The notes: a model not told the origin generated them from the letters alone. DNA of 19,165 nucleotides from an uncultured Collinsella sp. (GCA_902478945.1 CABSMX010000034.1:1-19165), one strand, 5' to 3'; shown: positions 7,445 through 14,847, counted from the stretch's first letter. A program made the numbers and translations.

Positions 7445-7482
7445 ATGCGCTTCCCCTCTTTTTCTCTCAATCCAACCGCGTG

Positions 7483-8874
7483 TTACACCGTTAGCGGCGC
7501 CGGCTCATGCGGCTCGCCGTTCAACTCTACGATGACCTGCGTCCCCACGCCCTCCTGGGACTTCACACGCATGCCAGAATCTTCTCCGTAAAAGAAATGG
7601 ATGCGCTGAAGCACGTTGAAGAGCGCCAGACCGCAACCTCGCTTGATGGAACCGTCGGCGGTAATGCTCTCGGTCTCCTCTCGGCGATGCTGCTCAAACA
7701 GATGCGCGCAGACTTCTTCGCTCATACCGATGCCGTCATCTTCGACGATGATCTCCAGGCCGTCATCGGTCTCAAAAGCCCTAACACGAATAGAAAGCGG
7801 CTCGGTCTCGCGCTGCGCATGCTTGATGCAGTTTTCGAGCAGCGGCTGCAAGATAAACGGCGGCACCAGGCTGTCGCGCACCTCAAAGTCGATGTCGACC
7901 GAAACGCGCAGACGGCCGTCGCCATACCGGGCCTGCATAAGATTGATATAACGAGTGCCCTGTTCCACCTCGTGCTCGAGCGTGGTGAGCGTATCGGAAT
8001 CAGAAAGCGTCTGACGATAGTAGTTGGAAAAGTCGATCAGCAGCGATCGCGCCTTATCGGGCTCGGTTCGAACGAGCGACACGATCGTGCTAATGGTATT
8101 GAATAGAAAATGCGGGTCGACCTGCGACTGCAGGGCGCGCAGCTCAACGCGGGCCGTGAGCTCGTCCTGGCGCTCGAGCTCAAAGCTGGCGAGCTGCGTG
8201 GAAATGAGATCGGCAAAACCCGAGGCAAGGGCCGTCTGGCGCATATCGATGCTGCTCAGGCGGGGGTAATACAGCTCGAGTGTGCCCACGCAATGCCCGC
8301 GCACGGTAAGCGGCGCGACAATGCCGGCGCGCAAGCGAGGAAAATAGCCTCCCGTCTCATTGGAGGTGTCACGCGAGAACACGCTCTGCTCACCCGTCTC
8401 AATCACGTTGAGCGTGGTCTTGAGCACTACCGGGGTACCGGCAGGGCACTTTGCCGAGTCCTCGCCCCAGCTTGCCAACACCTGTTTGCCATCGGTAAAG
8501 CAGATGGCGGAGGCGATGGTCTCGGACAGGATGATTTTAGAGGCGCCCAGGGCCGCTTCGGGCGTAAGGCCGCGCGACGTGTAGGCGAATATTTTTGATG
8601 CGATGGCAAGCGTACGGTCGGTTGCGCTCGATGTGAGGTCGTCGGGGACCACAAAGACATACGAGAAGAAGAAGCACAGCATGACCATGCCGGCAATGAC
8701 CACGACGCCCGGAACGGGATTGGGATTATCGGTTAAATCCCAGATAAGCAGCAGGATAAGCGCCGGAACGACAACACCGAGCAGGATGGCCTGGACCACG
8801 TGCTGGGCCGTACGAAAGACCTTGGTAGAGTTGTAGCTCTTGCCCAGAATCAGCCTGTTTAAATCCACCGTCAT
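7483..8874 (-). CDS. LytS/YehU-like sensor histidine kinase (HK2)
   Basis: A 463-residue protein with the same layout as HK1: two membrane helices (about 27-46 and 55-77), a GAF-like region (about 85-235), then a PF06580-type kinase core. The phosphorylated His255 lies in QVDPHFLFNT, where Asp replaces the usual Asn before PHFLFN. The ATP-binding boxes are LENCIKH (346-352), EDDGIGM (378-384) and GCGLALFNV (413-421). Two cysteines in the sensor region (Cys125, Cys143) could allow redox or metal sensing, but this is speculation. At the start, AAAAGGGG touches the ATG at 8874. The third codon, a GTG at 8868, has the better spacing of about 6 nt, so the real protein may start there. HK2 heads the HK2-RR2 pair. 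Confidence 0.92.
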   Translation of the reverse strand: MTVDLNRLILGKSYNSTKVFRTAQHVVQAILLGVVVPALILLLIWDLTDNPNPVPGVVVIAGMVMLCFFFSYVFVVPDDLTSSATDRTLAIASKIFAYTSRGLTPEAALGASKIILSETIASAICFTDGKQVLASWGEDSAKCPAGTPVVLKTTLNVIETGEQSVFSRDTSNETGGYFPRLRAGIVAPLTVRGHCVGTLELYYPRLSSIDMRQTALASGFADLISTQLASFELERQDELTARVELRALQSQVDPHFLFNTISTIVSLVRTEPDKARSLLIDFSNYYRQTLSDSDTLTTLEHEVEQGTRYINLMQARYGDGRLRVSVDIDFEVRDSLVPPFILQPLLENCIKHAQRETEPLSIRVRAFETDDGLEIIVEDDGIGMSEEVCAHLFEQHRREETESITADGSIKRGCGLALFNVLQRIHFFYGEDSGMRVKSQEGVGTQVIVELNGEPHEPAPLTV

Positions 8875-8905
8875 CCCCTTTTATCTATCGCACCCATAGC
8901 AATAA

Positions 8906-8927
8906 AGAGGGCCGCAAGCGACCCTCT
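8906..8927 (-). terminator. Terminator after the amidohydrolase gene
   Basis: AGAGGG (8906-8911) pairs with CCCTCT (8922-8927) with an inner CGC/GCG pair. On the minus strand it is followed by TTTATTG. It lies 58 nt past the amidohydrolase stop and 32 nt before the HK2 start, so it separates the metabolic genes from the signalling pair. Confidence 0.6.
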
Positions 8928-8929
8928 CC

Positions 8930-8944
8930 ATTGCATTATGCAAT
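8930..8944. promoter_or_regulatory. Perfect palindrome ATTGCAT-T-ATGCAAT
   Basis: A 15-nt perfect inverted repeat around a central T lies between the amidohydrolase stop and its terminator, about 56-70 nt upstream of HK2. It has the shape of an operator for a dimeric regulator. It could also be part of the amidohydrolase 3' end. No regulator is assigned. Confidence 0.3.
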
Positions 8945-8985
8945 CAAAAGCTGTGTTTTACATCCAGTCATCGACAAACGGTACC

Positions 8986-10263
8986 CTAGGCGCTGTATTT
9001 GTTGGCCTCGCCAAAGGTGCCAGCCTCGACGATCCAGCCGTCCTTCATGATGACGTCCATGTTGTCGGTGTTGAGCACGTGGATGTCGGCGGCGACGTCA
9101 CCGTTGACGACCAGCAGATCGGCACACTTGCCGGCCTCGATGGAACCGGTCTCGTCCTCGATGTGGCACATCTTGGCACCGTTGAGGGTGGCGCAGGTGA
9201 TGGTCTCGACCGGGGTGAAGCCGATCTTGTCAACGAACTCGTACATCTCCTCGATGGAGCAGGTGCCGTACGGGGTGACGAAGGAGAAGGAGTCGGAGCC
9301 GATCGTCATGACGACGCCGCGCTTCTTGGCCTCGCGCAGGCAGTCGTAGTTGCGCTGCAGCTCCTTCTCGACCAGGGTGCCCTCGTACTTGTCGTGCAGC
9401 TCGGGGACGTAGACGGGCGGATAGGTGGCGTACCAGGTGGGCAGGAAGGCGATCGTCGGGGTGAAGAAGGTGCCCTGCTCGGCCATGAGGTCCATGGTGC
9501 GCTCATCGATATCGAAGCCGTGAATCAGCTGCTCGCAGCCAAAGCGGACGGAATCGTAGGCAGCGGCGTGGTTGTTGTAGCAGTGGCTCCACACGGGGAT
9601 GCCGACCATCTTGGCCTCTTCGACCACGGCCTGAATCTCCTCGGAGCAATAGTGCTGGTCGCGACCGGAGTCCCAGCGCCAGATGCCGCCACCGGTAGCC
9701 CAAATCTTGATGGCATCGGGGTTCTCGCGCAGGCGACGGCGGACGGCCTTGCGCAGATCCCAAGGACCGTCGACCTGGTCGCCCCAGGGATGGGATTCCT
9801 TGTTGAGCTCCTGGGTGCAGTGGTGGGAGTCACCGTGGCCGGCAACGCGGCAGAAGCCCAGACCGGTGGCCAGAACGCGCGGGCCCTTAAAGACGCCCTT
9901 GTCGATGCAGTCACGGATCTGGATACCAAAGCGGCCGATCTCGCAGACGGTGGTGAGGCCGTGGGTGAGGCAGTCGTAGGCCTGCTTGACGGCAACTGCC
10001 TGCTTCTCGAGGAGCGGCTGCATGACCCAATCGGTGTCATCGTCGGTCAGGTTGCCCGAGAAGTGCAGGTGGGTGTCGATCAGGCCGGGAAGGACGGTCT
10101 TGCCGGCGGCGTCGATAACCTCAACGCCCTCGGGAAGGTCCTGCATAACACCGGCGTACTCGATCTTGCCGTTGTCGTCGACGAGAACGAGGGAGTTCTC
10201 GACCGGCTCGGCGCCGGTACCGTCGATGAGCTTGCCGCCAACGATTGCATACTTAGTGGACAT
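8986..10263 (-). CDS. Metal-dependent amidohydrolase, prolidase/imidazolonepropionase-like
   Basis: A 425-residue member of the amidohydrolase superfamily (PF01979). The N-terminal composite beta domain ends in LPGLIDTHLHF, which carries the metal-binding pair His65 and His67. Lys186 in AIKIWATGGG is positioned as the carboxylated bridging lysine. His227 (VWSHCYN), His248 (LIHGFDID) and Asp324 (IGSDS) complete a full, intact site. The closest known group is the COG1228-type enzymes, which include Xaa-Pro dipeptidases, N-acyl or aminoacyl amino-acid hydrolases and imidazolonepropionase. The substrate cannot be fixed from motifs. No signal peptide is seen, so the enzyme is cytoplasmic. A textbook AAGGAGG sits 5 nt before the ATG at 10263. 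It lies 130 nt downstream of the amino-acid permease on the same strand, which suggests that the permease imports what this enzyme cleaves. Confidence 0.88.
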   Translation of the reverse strand: MSTKYAIVGGKLIDGTGAEPVENSLVLVDDNGKIEYAGVMQDLPEGVEVIDAAGKTVLPGLIDTHLHFSGNLTDDDTDWVMQPLLEKQAVAVKQAYDCLTHGLTTVCEIGRFGIQIRDCIDKGVFKGPRVLATGLGFCRVAGHGDSHHCTQELNKESHPWGDQVDGPWDLRKAVRRRLRENPDAIKIWATGGGIWRWDSGRDQHYCSEEIQAVVEEAKMVGIPVWSHCYNNHAAAYDSVRFGCEQLIHGFDIDERTMDLMAEQGTFFTPTIAFLPTWYATYPPVYVPELHDKYEGTLVEKELQRNYDCLREAKKRGVVMTIGSDSFSFVTPYGTCSIEEMYEFVDKIGFTPVETITCATLNGAKMCHIEDETGSIEAGKCADLLVVNGDVAADIHVLNTDNMDVIMKDGWIVEAGTFGEANKYSA

Positions 10264-10293
10264 GGTTCCTCCTTATGGATCCATATAGTGGGC

Positions 10294-10373
10294 GAGGCCG
10301 TGTTGGGTTTGGCCTCACAAAGCTACCCAAGTGGTGCCGGGTTCGGTGCGCGGGAGAGAGGGGCCCGCGCACC
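10294..10373 (-). other. Permease-amidohydrolase spacer with two stem-loops but no T-tract
   Basis: GGTGCGCGGG (10345-10354) and CCCGCGCACC (10364-10373) form a perfect 10-bp GC stem with a 9-nt loop. A second pair, GAGGCC (10294-10299) with GGCCTC (10311-10316), follows on the minus strand. Neither has a T-run, so they look like RNA-processing or stabilising hairpins inside one operon rather than a terminator. A palindrome ATGGATCCAT lies nearer to the ribosome binding site. Confidence 0.45.
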
Positions 10374-10393
10374 CGATCCGCCCCGGCTAGGCG

Positions 10394-11845
10394 TTACTTT
10401 TTGCGGGAATTGGTGAAAGCCATGAGGGCCAGGCCAATAGCCAACCAGCCGATCACGATGCTCCACTCCACCATGTTGAGGGAAGCGGGAGAGAACGGAA
10501 TCACAAGCAGGCCGATGATGATGGCGCAGGCAGCGATAGCGAGGCCGATGCCAAACTTGCCGCCGGGCACCTCGTAGGGACGAGGCAGGTCGGGCTCGGT
10601 GAAGCGCATGCGCAGGCAGGCGAGGGCGACCATGCCGCAGGAGAAGATGAAGGCGAGAGCCGACACGTTGGTCAGGGGGATGAGCATGTTCTTGCCCAGG
10701 AACGGACCGATGACGGTGATAACGCCCAAAACGACGCAGGCGAGCTTGGGAGCGCCGGACTTGGGGTCGACCTCGGCGAATTTCTCGGGCAGCTGGCCCT
10801 TGCGGCCCATGGCGAGCATGATGCGGCTCGTGGCGCCGTAGAAGGAGTTCATCGGGCCCATGGGTCCAAGCGTGGCGATGACGAGCATGGCCAGGTACAG
10901 GAGCATGTTGATGCCCTTGAGGCAGGCAAGCGCGGGAACCGGGCTCTTAACAAACTCATGCCAGTCGAGGATGGTGCCGAACGAGTAGATGCAGACCATG
11001 TAGAAACCGCCGGCGGCCAGCAGGGCCAGGGAGATGATCTTGCCGAACTTGTTCCAGTTGAGGCCCTCGGCTGCTTCCTCAGCCTGCTGGGGAATGGTGT
11101 CGAAACCGGCGTAGAAGAACGGAGTCAGAACCAGGACCGACACGATGCCGGCGAACAGGCTGGTGCTCTCGGTAGCGGCCTTGCCGCCGCCAGCGCCGGC
11201 GACCTGGGAGAACACAGGCATGGCATTGTCCGGCGAGCCGGTGAACAGCGAGACGCCCATGGCGAGCAGCATGCCGCAGAGCAGGGCCTTGGTCAGGAAG
11301 GCCTGGAGCTTGGCGGCCGAGCTGGCACCGCGGAAGTTGAGGAAGATGACGTAGACTGCAAAGCCGAGCGCAATCAGCGTCGGGAACAGGTAAACGTCGG
11401 CGCCCAGGATGGTGTAGAGCTTGACGGCGCGCAGCCACTCAAGACCGGGCAGGCTGCCGAACATCTCGGACACGAGGGTCGAAATGGCGATGGCCTCCCA
11501 CGGGCACAGGATGCCGTTGCCCAGAGCCAAAAGCCATCCGGTGATGTAGCTCAGCGTACGGCCAAAGCTACGATCGACATACTCGACGATGCCGCCCGAG
11601 ATGGGGATAGCAGCCGTGAGCTCACCGAAAACAGCTCCGACGGGCACGAGGAAGATTGCACCCAAGAGGAATGCGATCATAGCGGGAACGGGACCGCCGC
11701 CCACGACCATCCAGTCGCCGACCTGCAGAACCCAACCGGTACCGATGATGGCACCGAAACCGATGGTGAAGAAGTTCCAGAGCGAAAGCGTTTTCTTCAT
11801 GCCGCCGTTATCCTCGACTGCAACCTCTGCGTTCTTGTCCGCCAT
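10394..11845 (-). CDS. APC-superfamily amino-acid permease
   Basis: A 483-residue membrane protein with about 12 hydrophobic segments, the normal size for amino acid-polyamine-organocation transporters. The first helix contains FFTIGFGAIIGTGWV, the glycine-rich broken-helix motif that binds the amino-acid backbone in this family. ELTAAIPISGGIVEYV in the third helix region and FFYAGFDTIPQQAEE in the middle are also family-typical. The ATG at 11845 has a near-perfect AAGGAGG upstream; the in-frame extension to 11884 passes through that site and was rejected. The specific amino acid is not evident. The neighbouring amidohydrolase and carbamate kinase hint at an amino acid, peptide or derivative used as an energy source. 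Transcription probably starts in the divergent spacer at 11846-12207. Confidence 0.9.
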   Translation of the reverse strand: MADKNAEVAVEDNGGMKKTLSLWNFFTIGFGAIIGTGWVLQVGDWMVVGGGPVPAMIAFLLGAIFLVPVGAVFGELTAAIPISGGIVEYVDRSFGRTLSYITGWLLALGNGILCPWEAIAISTLVSEMFGSLPGLEWLRAVKLYTILGADVYLFPTLIALGFAVYVIFLNFRGASSAAKLQAFLTKALLCGMLLAMGVSLFTGSPDNAMPVFSQVAGAGGGKAATESTSLFAGIVSVLVLTPFFYAGFDTIPQQAEEAAEGLNWNKFGKIISLALLAAGGFYMVCIYSFGTILDWHEFVKSPVPALACLKGINMLLYLAMLVIATLGPMGPMNSFYGATSRIMLAMGRKGQLPEKFAEVDPKSGAPKLACVVLGVITVIGPFLGKNMLIPLTNVSALAFIFSCGMVALACLRMRFTEPDLPRPYEVPGGKFGIGLAIAACAIIIGLLVIPFSPASLNMVEWSIVIGWLAIGLALMAFTNSRKK

Positions 11846-12207
11846 TGTTCCCCTCCTTTCCTTTTTGACGCCCCTTGACGTCACCCCTTGCGCGGTCCGT
11901 TTCGCCGCGCACTTTTATTTCCTGGCCTTAAGATACGGCCTTGGCACAGCAGCTCCGCTTGTAGCTCGACCGAAGGCAGAACTGCAAAACGAGCGGCGCC
12001 ATTTTTGGGACGAACGGCACGGTTTGCCGCTCATTGTTGCCGCCTGACCGACGGGCGCACGCTCATCGGACGCATATATAGAGATGTTTTTGAGGCCGTG
12101 CGTTTTGCGCCTTTCGTACCGTTTACCGAGCTTTTGACGCGCAGGCCCATTTGTTGCACATCTTTTTTGTAGGATAGACAGGTTATACATGAGACAAGGC
12201 GGTGCGA
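11846..12207. promoter_or_regulatory. Divergent promoter region, permease and cysteine peptidase
   Basis: This 362-nt spacer contains no convincing gene. For the permease a candidate minus-strand promoter is TTGCAG (11982-11987) and TACAAG (11958-11963), with an 18-nt spacer. The permease leader holds a GCGCGG/CCGCGC stem (11890-11895/11905-11910) and a TGACGTCA palindrome near 11878. For the peptidase a weak plus-strand candidate is TTGTTG (12151-12156) with TAGACA (12175-12180). An AAGG at 12196-12199 serves as its ribosome binding site. All promoter calls are tentative. Confidence 0.35.
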
Positions 12208-13242
12208 ATGGCATACGGATACAACGACGGTGATCAACGGCGACAAAGCGTTCGCCTTGCTGGCCGTACCACGCCGACGCCCAGAAGTGCCACGAGCAGC
12301 AATCCGCAACGTCCTCAAGAGCAACCCAGACCTTCGTCTCGGCAGCAGGCAAGCAGAACACGGCAGAGCGGCCGTCCGAGTACGGCCACAAGCGCGCAGC
12401 AAGATAGCCGCTTGGGCGCGCGCACTCGACAGCGTCAGGCCGAGGTTCCGCAACTGCGCCGCAACGGCACACGTCAGCCCGGCATCCATATCAACCGCTT
12501 CTTTTCGCATCCCCAAGGCGGACGCGACGGCAAGCCTTACCGCTCGACATCGTACGTGAATGCCCCCGCCCTGTCAGCTCGTCGACTTCGCCTCGCACTG
12601 TGCTCTATCCTCACCTGTCTGGTCTTTGTGCTTATGAGCTCCTGTATCTCCCACGGCTCGGCCGGCCTCGATCCAACCGCCGAGGATAAGCTGCTCAAGG
12701 CCCCGGTCGCGCCCGGCTATTCGTTTGCGTTTTCGACCCCGCGTTCGCAGTGGCAAGCCGGCACCATGCCCCACATCTATCAGATTGACCCGGCATGGTC
12801 GGAGCTGCCCTACGCCGGCGGTACCATCCGCCAAAATGCCTGCGGCCCTACCTGCCTTACCATGGTCTACATCTATAAGACCGGTCACACCGATATGACG
12901 CCGGTCGATATGTGCGCTCTTTCCGAGGCGGGCAACTATGCCCCCACCGGCGCCACCGAGTGGTCGTTTATGACGAGCGGCGCATGGCAGCTGGGCCTTA
13001 ACGGAACTGAGCTCCATATCGATCGCAGCTCCATCACCCAGGCGCTGCGCTCGGGCGCACCCATCATCGCATCGGTTCGTCCCGGAACCTTTACCAGCGT
13101 TGGACACTATATCGTGCCCTGGGGCATCGACGATGCCGATCAAGTGGGAGTCTACGACCCCAACTCGCAAAGCCGCAGCGCCCGCCGCTGGGGCGTCGTA
13201 GAAGTCCTCAATGAAATCGAAGCCATGTGGGCCTACTACTAG
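12208..13242 (+). CDS. Membrane-anchored C39-like cysteine peptidase with a basic N-terminal tail
   Basis: A 344-residue protein and the only plus-strand gene. Residues 1 to about 125 are low-complexity and rich in Arg, Gln, Ser and Pro, so probably disordered and strongly basic. One hydrophobic helix follows (about 127-147, ending VLMSSC), then a C-terminal domain. That domain carries a papain-like C39-type active site: Cys212 in QNACGPTC, His300 in VGHYIV and Asp317 in VYDPNS, matching the peptidase_C39_2 pattern. The expected topology is tail inside, enzyme outside. MSSC resembles a weak lipobox, but a lipoprotein with such a long pre-region would be unusual. I chose the ATG at 12208 (AAGG 8 nt upstream) over a GTG two codons earlier. 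Substrate and partner are unknown; maturation of a surface or secreted peptide is possible. It has no ABC exporter beside it, unlike bacteriocin C39 peptidases. Confidence 0.82.
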   Translation: MAYGYNDGDQRRQSVRLAGRTTPTPRSATSSNPQRPQEQPRPSSRQQASRTRQSGRPSTATSAQQDSRLGARTRQRQAEVPQLRRNGTRQPGIHINRFFSHPQGGRDGKPYRSTSYVNAPALSARRLRLALCSILTCLVFVLMSSCISHGSAGLDPTAEDKLLKAPVAPGYSFAFSTPRSQWQAGTMPHIYQIDPAWSELPYAGGTIRQNACGPTCLTMVYIYKTGHTDMTPVDMCALSEAGNYAPTGATEWSFMTSGAWQLGLNGTELHIDRSSITQALRSGAPIIASVRPGTFTSVGHYIVPWGIDDADQVGVYDPNSQSRSARRWGVVEVLNEIEAMWAYY

Positions 13243-13269
13243 TCATTTAAGAACGTCCCCAATGACTAG
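13239..13269. repeat. REP-like element, copy 1 (CTAGTCATT / GAACGTCCCC / AATGACTAG)
   Basis: A perfect 9-bp inverted repeat (13239-13247 and 13261-13269) encloses TAAGAACGTCCCC. The peptidase stop codon (13240-13242) lies inside the left arm. The core recurs at 18993-19009 with different flanking arms, so the core and the architecture are conserved rather than the whole sequence. Confidence 0.55.
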
Positions 13270-13278
13270 GTGAATAGC

Positions 13279-13311
13279 AAAAGCCCCGCAGTCGGAGCGG
13301 ACTGCGGGGCT
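13279..13311 (-). terminator. Intrinsic terminator of the carbamate kinase gene
   Basis: A perfect 12-bp stem, AGCCCCGCAGTC (13282-13293) with GACTGCGGGGCT (13300-13311) around a 6-nt loop, is followed on the minus strand by TTTT. It lies between the convergent peptidase and carbamate kinase genes. On the plus strand no T-tract follows, so it chiefly serves the minus-strand gene. Confidence 0.8.
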
Positions 13312-13376
13312 CATGAAGAGAGGCTAGTTTGCGGGCGCTTTGCCTGGCGCCCACCAGAGAGGCGACAGAGTAGAGA

Positions 13377-14339
13377 CTACTCGTGGATGCGGGTACCGGA
13401 GAGGCCGGCCATGGTCTCGGCAGCCTTGTCCAGAGCGCCGATGATGCAGGTGCGGCCCTTGCGGGAACGGGCGAACTTGATGGCAGCGCGGACCTTGGGC
13501 TCCATCGAACCCTTGCCGAACTGACCCTCGTCGGCCAGGCGCTCGGCCTCGTCGGCGGTGAGGTCCTCGAGCTCCTCCTGGTTGGGCTTACCAAAGTTGA
13601 TGGCGACATGCTCAACGGCGGTCAGCAGGAACAGAACGTCAGCATCGCAGTCCTCGGCCAGCAGCTCGCCGCCCAGGTCCTTGTCGATGACGGCGGGAAC
13701 GCCCTTGTAGCAGCCCTTGTTCTCGTAGTCGCGGACGACGGGGATGCCGCCGCCACCGCAGGCGATGACGATGAACTCGTTGTCGAGCAGGTTGAGGATG
13801 GAGTCAGCCTCGACAATCTTCTTGGGATCGGGAGAAGCGACGACGCGACGCCAGCCGCGGCCGGAATCCTCGACGAAGACCTTGGAGGGATCCTCGGCCA
13901 TGAACTCCTTGGCCTGCTCCTCGGTGTAGAAGGGACCGATCGGCTTGGTCGGGTTCTTGAACGCGGGATCGTCCGGGTCGCACTCGATCTGGGTGACGAC
14001 GGTGGCGGCGTGCCAACGCTTATAGCGCTTGTGCATCTCGCGGCCAATGCCCTGCTGCAGGTGATAACCAATGTAGCCCTGGGACATGGCACCGCACTCG
14101 GGCAGCGGCATCTCGGGGGTACCGATGGCATCGTGGGCAGCGGCGAAGGCGTTCTGGATCATGCCGACCTGCGGGCCGTTGCCGTGGGTGATGATGATCT
14201 CGTTGCCCTGCTCGATGAGGCCGAGGAGGGCATGGGCGGTGTTGCTCACGGCCTCGATCTGCTCGACGGGGTTGTTGCCGAGGGCGTTGCCGCCAAGGGC
14301 GACGACAATACGATCGGGCTTGCCAAGAGGCTTAGACAT
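13377..14339 (-). CDS. arcC: Carbamate kinase
   Basis: A 320-residue enzyme that converts carbamoyl phosphate and ADP into ATP and carbamate, the energy-yielding last step of arginine, citrulline or agmatine deiminase routes. The family signatures are clear: IVVALGGNALG (11-21), THGNGPQVGMIQNA (51-64), ECGAMSQGYIGY (81-92), the nucleotide-site segment ACGGGGIPV (193-201), AVIDKDLGG (216-224) and GSMEPKV near 277. The length is normal for ArcC. The ATG at 14339 has AGAAAGGA 8 nt upstream; the longer frame to 14375 crosses an upstream hairpin and lacks such a site. No arginine deiminase or ornithine carbamoyltransferase gene is adjacent, so it stands alone here. The source of its carbamoyl phosphate must be elsewhere or unconventional. 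Cytoplasmic. Confidence 0.95.
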   Translation of the reverse strand: MSKPLGKPDRIVVALGGNALGNNPVEQIEAVSNTAHALLGLIEQGNEIIITHGNGPQVGMIQNAFAAAHDAIGTPEMPLPECGAMSQGYIGYHLQQGIGREMHKRYKRWHAATVVTQIECDPDDPAFKNPTKPIGPFYTEEQAKEFMAEDPSKVFVEDSGRGWRRVVASPDPKKIVEADSILNLLDNEFIVIACGGGGIPVVRDYENKGCYKGVPAVIDKDLGGELLAEDCDADVLFLLTAVEHVAINFGKPNQEELEDLTADEAERLADEGQFGKGSMEPKVRAAIKFARSRKGRTCIIGALDKAAETMAGLSGTRIHE

Positions 14340-14374
14340 TGCTGGAATCCTTTCTGTAAAAGGCCTACAACCCA

Positions 14375-14412
14375 TTAATAACCCGCGTCCGTGCGATACG
14401 CGAGTTTATTAA
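14375..14412 (-). promoter_or_regulatory. Imperfect inverted repeat in the arcC leader
   Basis: TTAATAACCCGCGT (14375-14388) pairs with 14398-14412 (ACGCGAGTTTATTAA) with one mismatch and one bulge around a 9-nt loop. It is 36-73 nt upstream of the arcC start. It may be an operator or a leader hairpin. Confidence 0.4.
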
Positions 14413-14650
14413 GGTTTATATTCTCTTTATCGCTCATTTTATTCATTTTGAAAATAGTTGAACGGTGAACGGTCGTTTTTATCCGCTCAGCGTACAGAAC
14501 CCCAGCTCAGATATGTTTACGCCATTTACGTGTGACTTTATTTTAATGGAGCAAGAATTAGGCTGGATTATGCAAACTATATCTTTGCTAAACACCAAAC
14601 AGAAAGCGCTAAATCTTACTCGCACTATACGAGATTCTATGCACTTATAG
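14413..14650. promoter_or_regulatory. AT-rich upstream region of arcC
   Basis: About 240 nt that are conspicuously AT-rich against the GC-rich surroundings. On the minus strand AAAATGAATAAAATGAG (near 14438-14455) shares one half of the ArgR/AhrC box (TGAAT plus A/T run), a sensible regulator for a carbamate kinase. The second half-site is poor. Several TATAAA/TAAAAT-like -10 candidates exist, none with a good -35. The 61-codon plus-strand frame here has no ribosome binding site and is not called as a gene. Confidence 0.3.
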
Positions 14651-14797
14651 GACGAGTATGCATCCCTACAAAAACAAGGGGCTTTTCATCCAGCAACAGG
14701 AATAAAGAGGGGCTCCGAAAGGGCACCCAGCCCCCAAAGCACGGGGACAGAAGGCGACAACAGCCAAATCCTCCATCCATCCCCAAAGTGGCGCGAG

Positions 14798-14820
14798 GTT
14801 TCGCGGCAAAGCCGCGAAAC
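14798..14820. repeat. Perfect hairpin GTTTCGCGGC-AAA-GCCGCGAAAC
   Basis: A 10-bp perfect stem with a 3-nt loop and no T-tract, in a gene-free stretch (14651-15015) downstream of nifJ. Together with the palindromes at 14848-14885 and 14891-15015 it forms a string of secondary structures. Confidence 0.6.
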
Positions 14821-14847
14821 AGCGAAGGGGACGGAATACCCGACCAA

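Noticed and set aside
8974..8982. A perfect single match (ACCGTTTGT, minus strand) to the LytTR half-site consensus upstream of HK2
   Set aside because: LytTR sites need two copies at fixed spacing. No second copy is present, the consensus is loose, and a chance hit in about 110 nt is not unlikely. It also lies at the amidohydrolase stop.
8938..10416. A 492-codon open frame on the plus strand opposite the amidohydrolase
   Set aside because: Low-complexity antisense translation. The minus strand has all amidohydrolase metal ligands and a perfect ribosome binding site.
12640..12655. Lipobox-like VLMSSC suggesting that the cysteine peptidase is a lipoprotein
   Set aside because: Met at -3 is poor, and the hydrophobic segment is preceded by about 125 residues, which does not fit a lipoprotein signal peptide unless the start is wrong.
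14465..14650. A 61-codon plus-strand frame in the AT-rich region upstream of arcC
   Set aside because: GTG start without a ribosome binding site, in a stretch better explained as a promoter region. No recognisable similarity.
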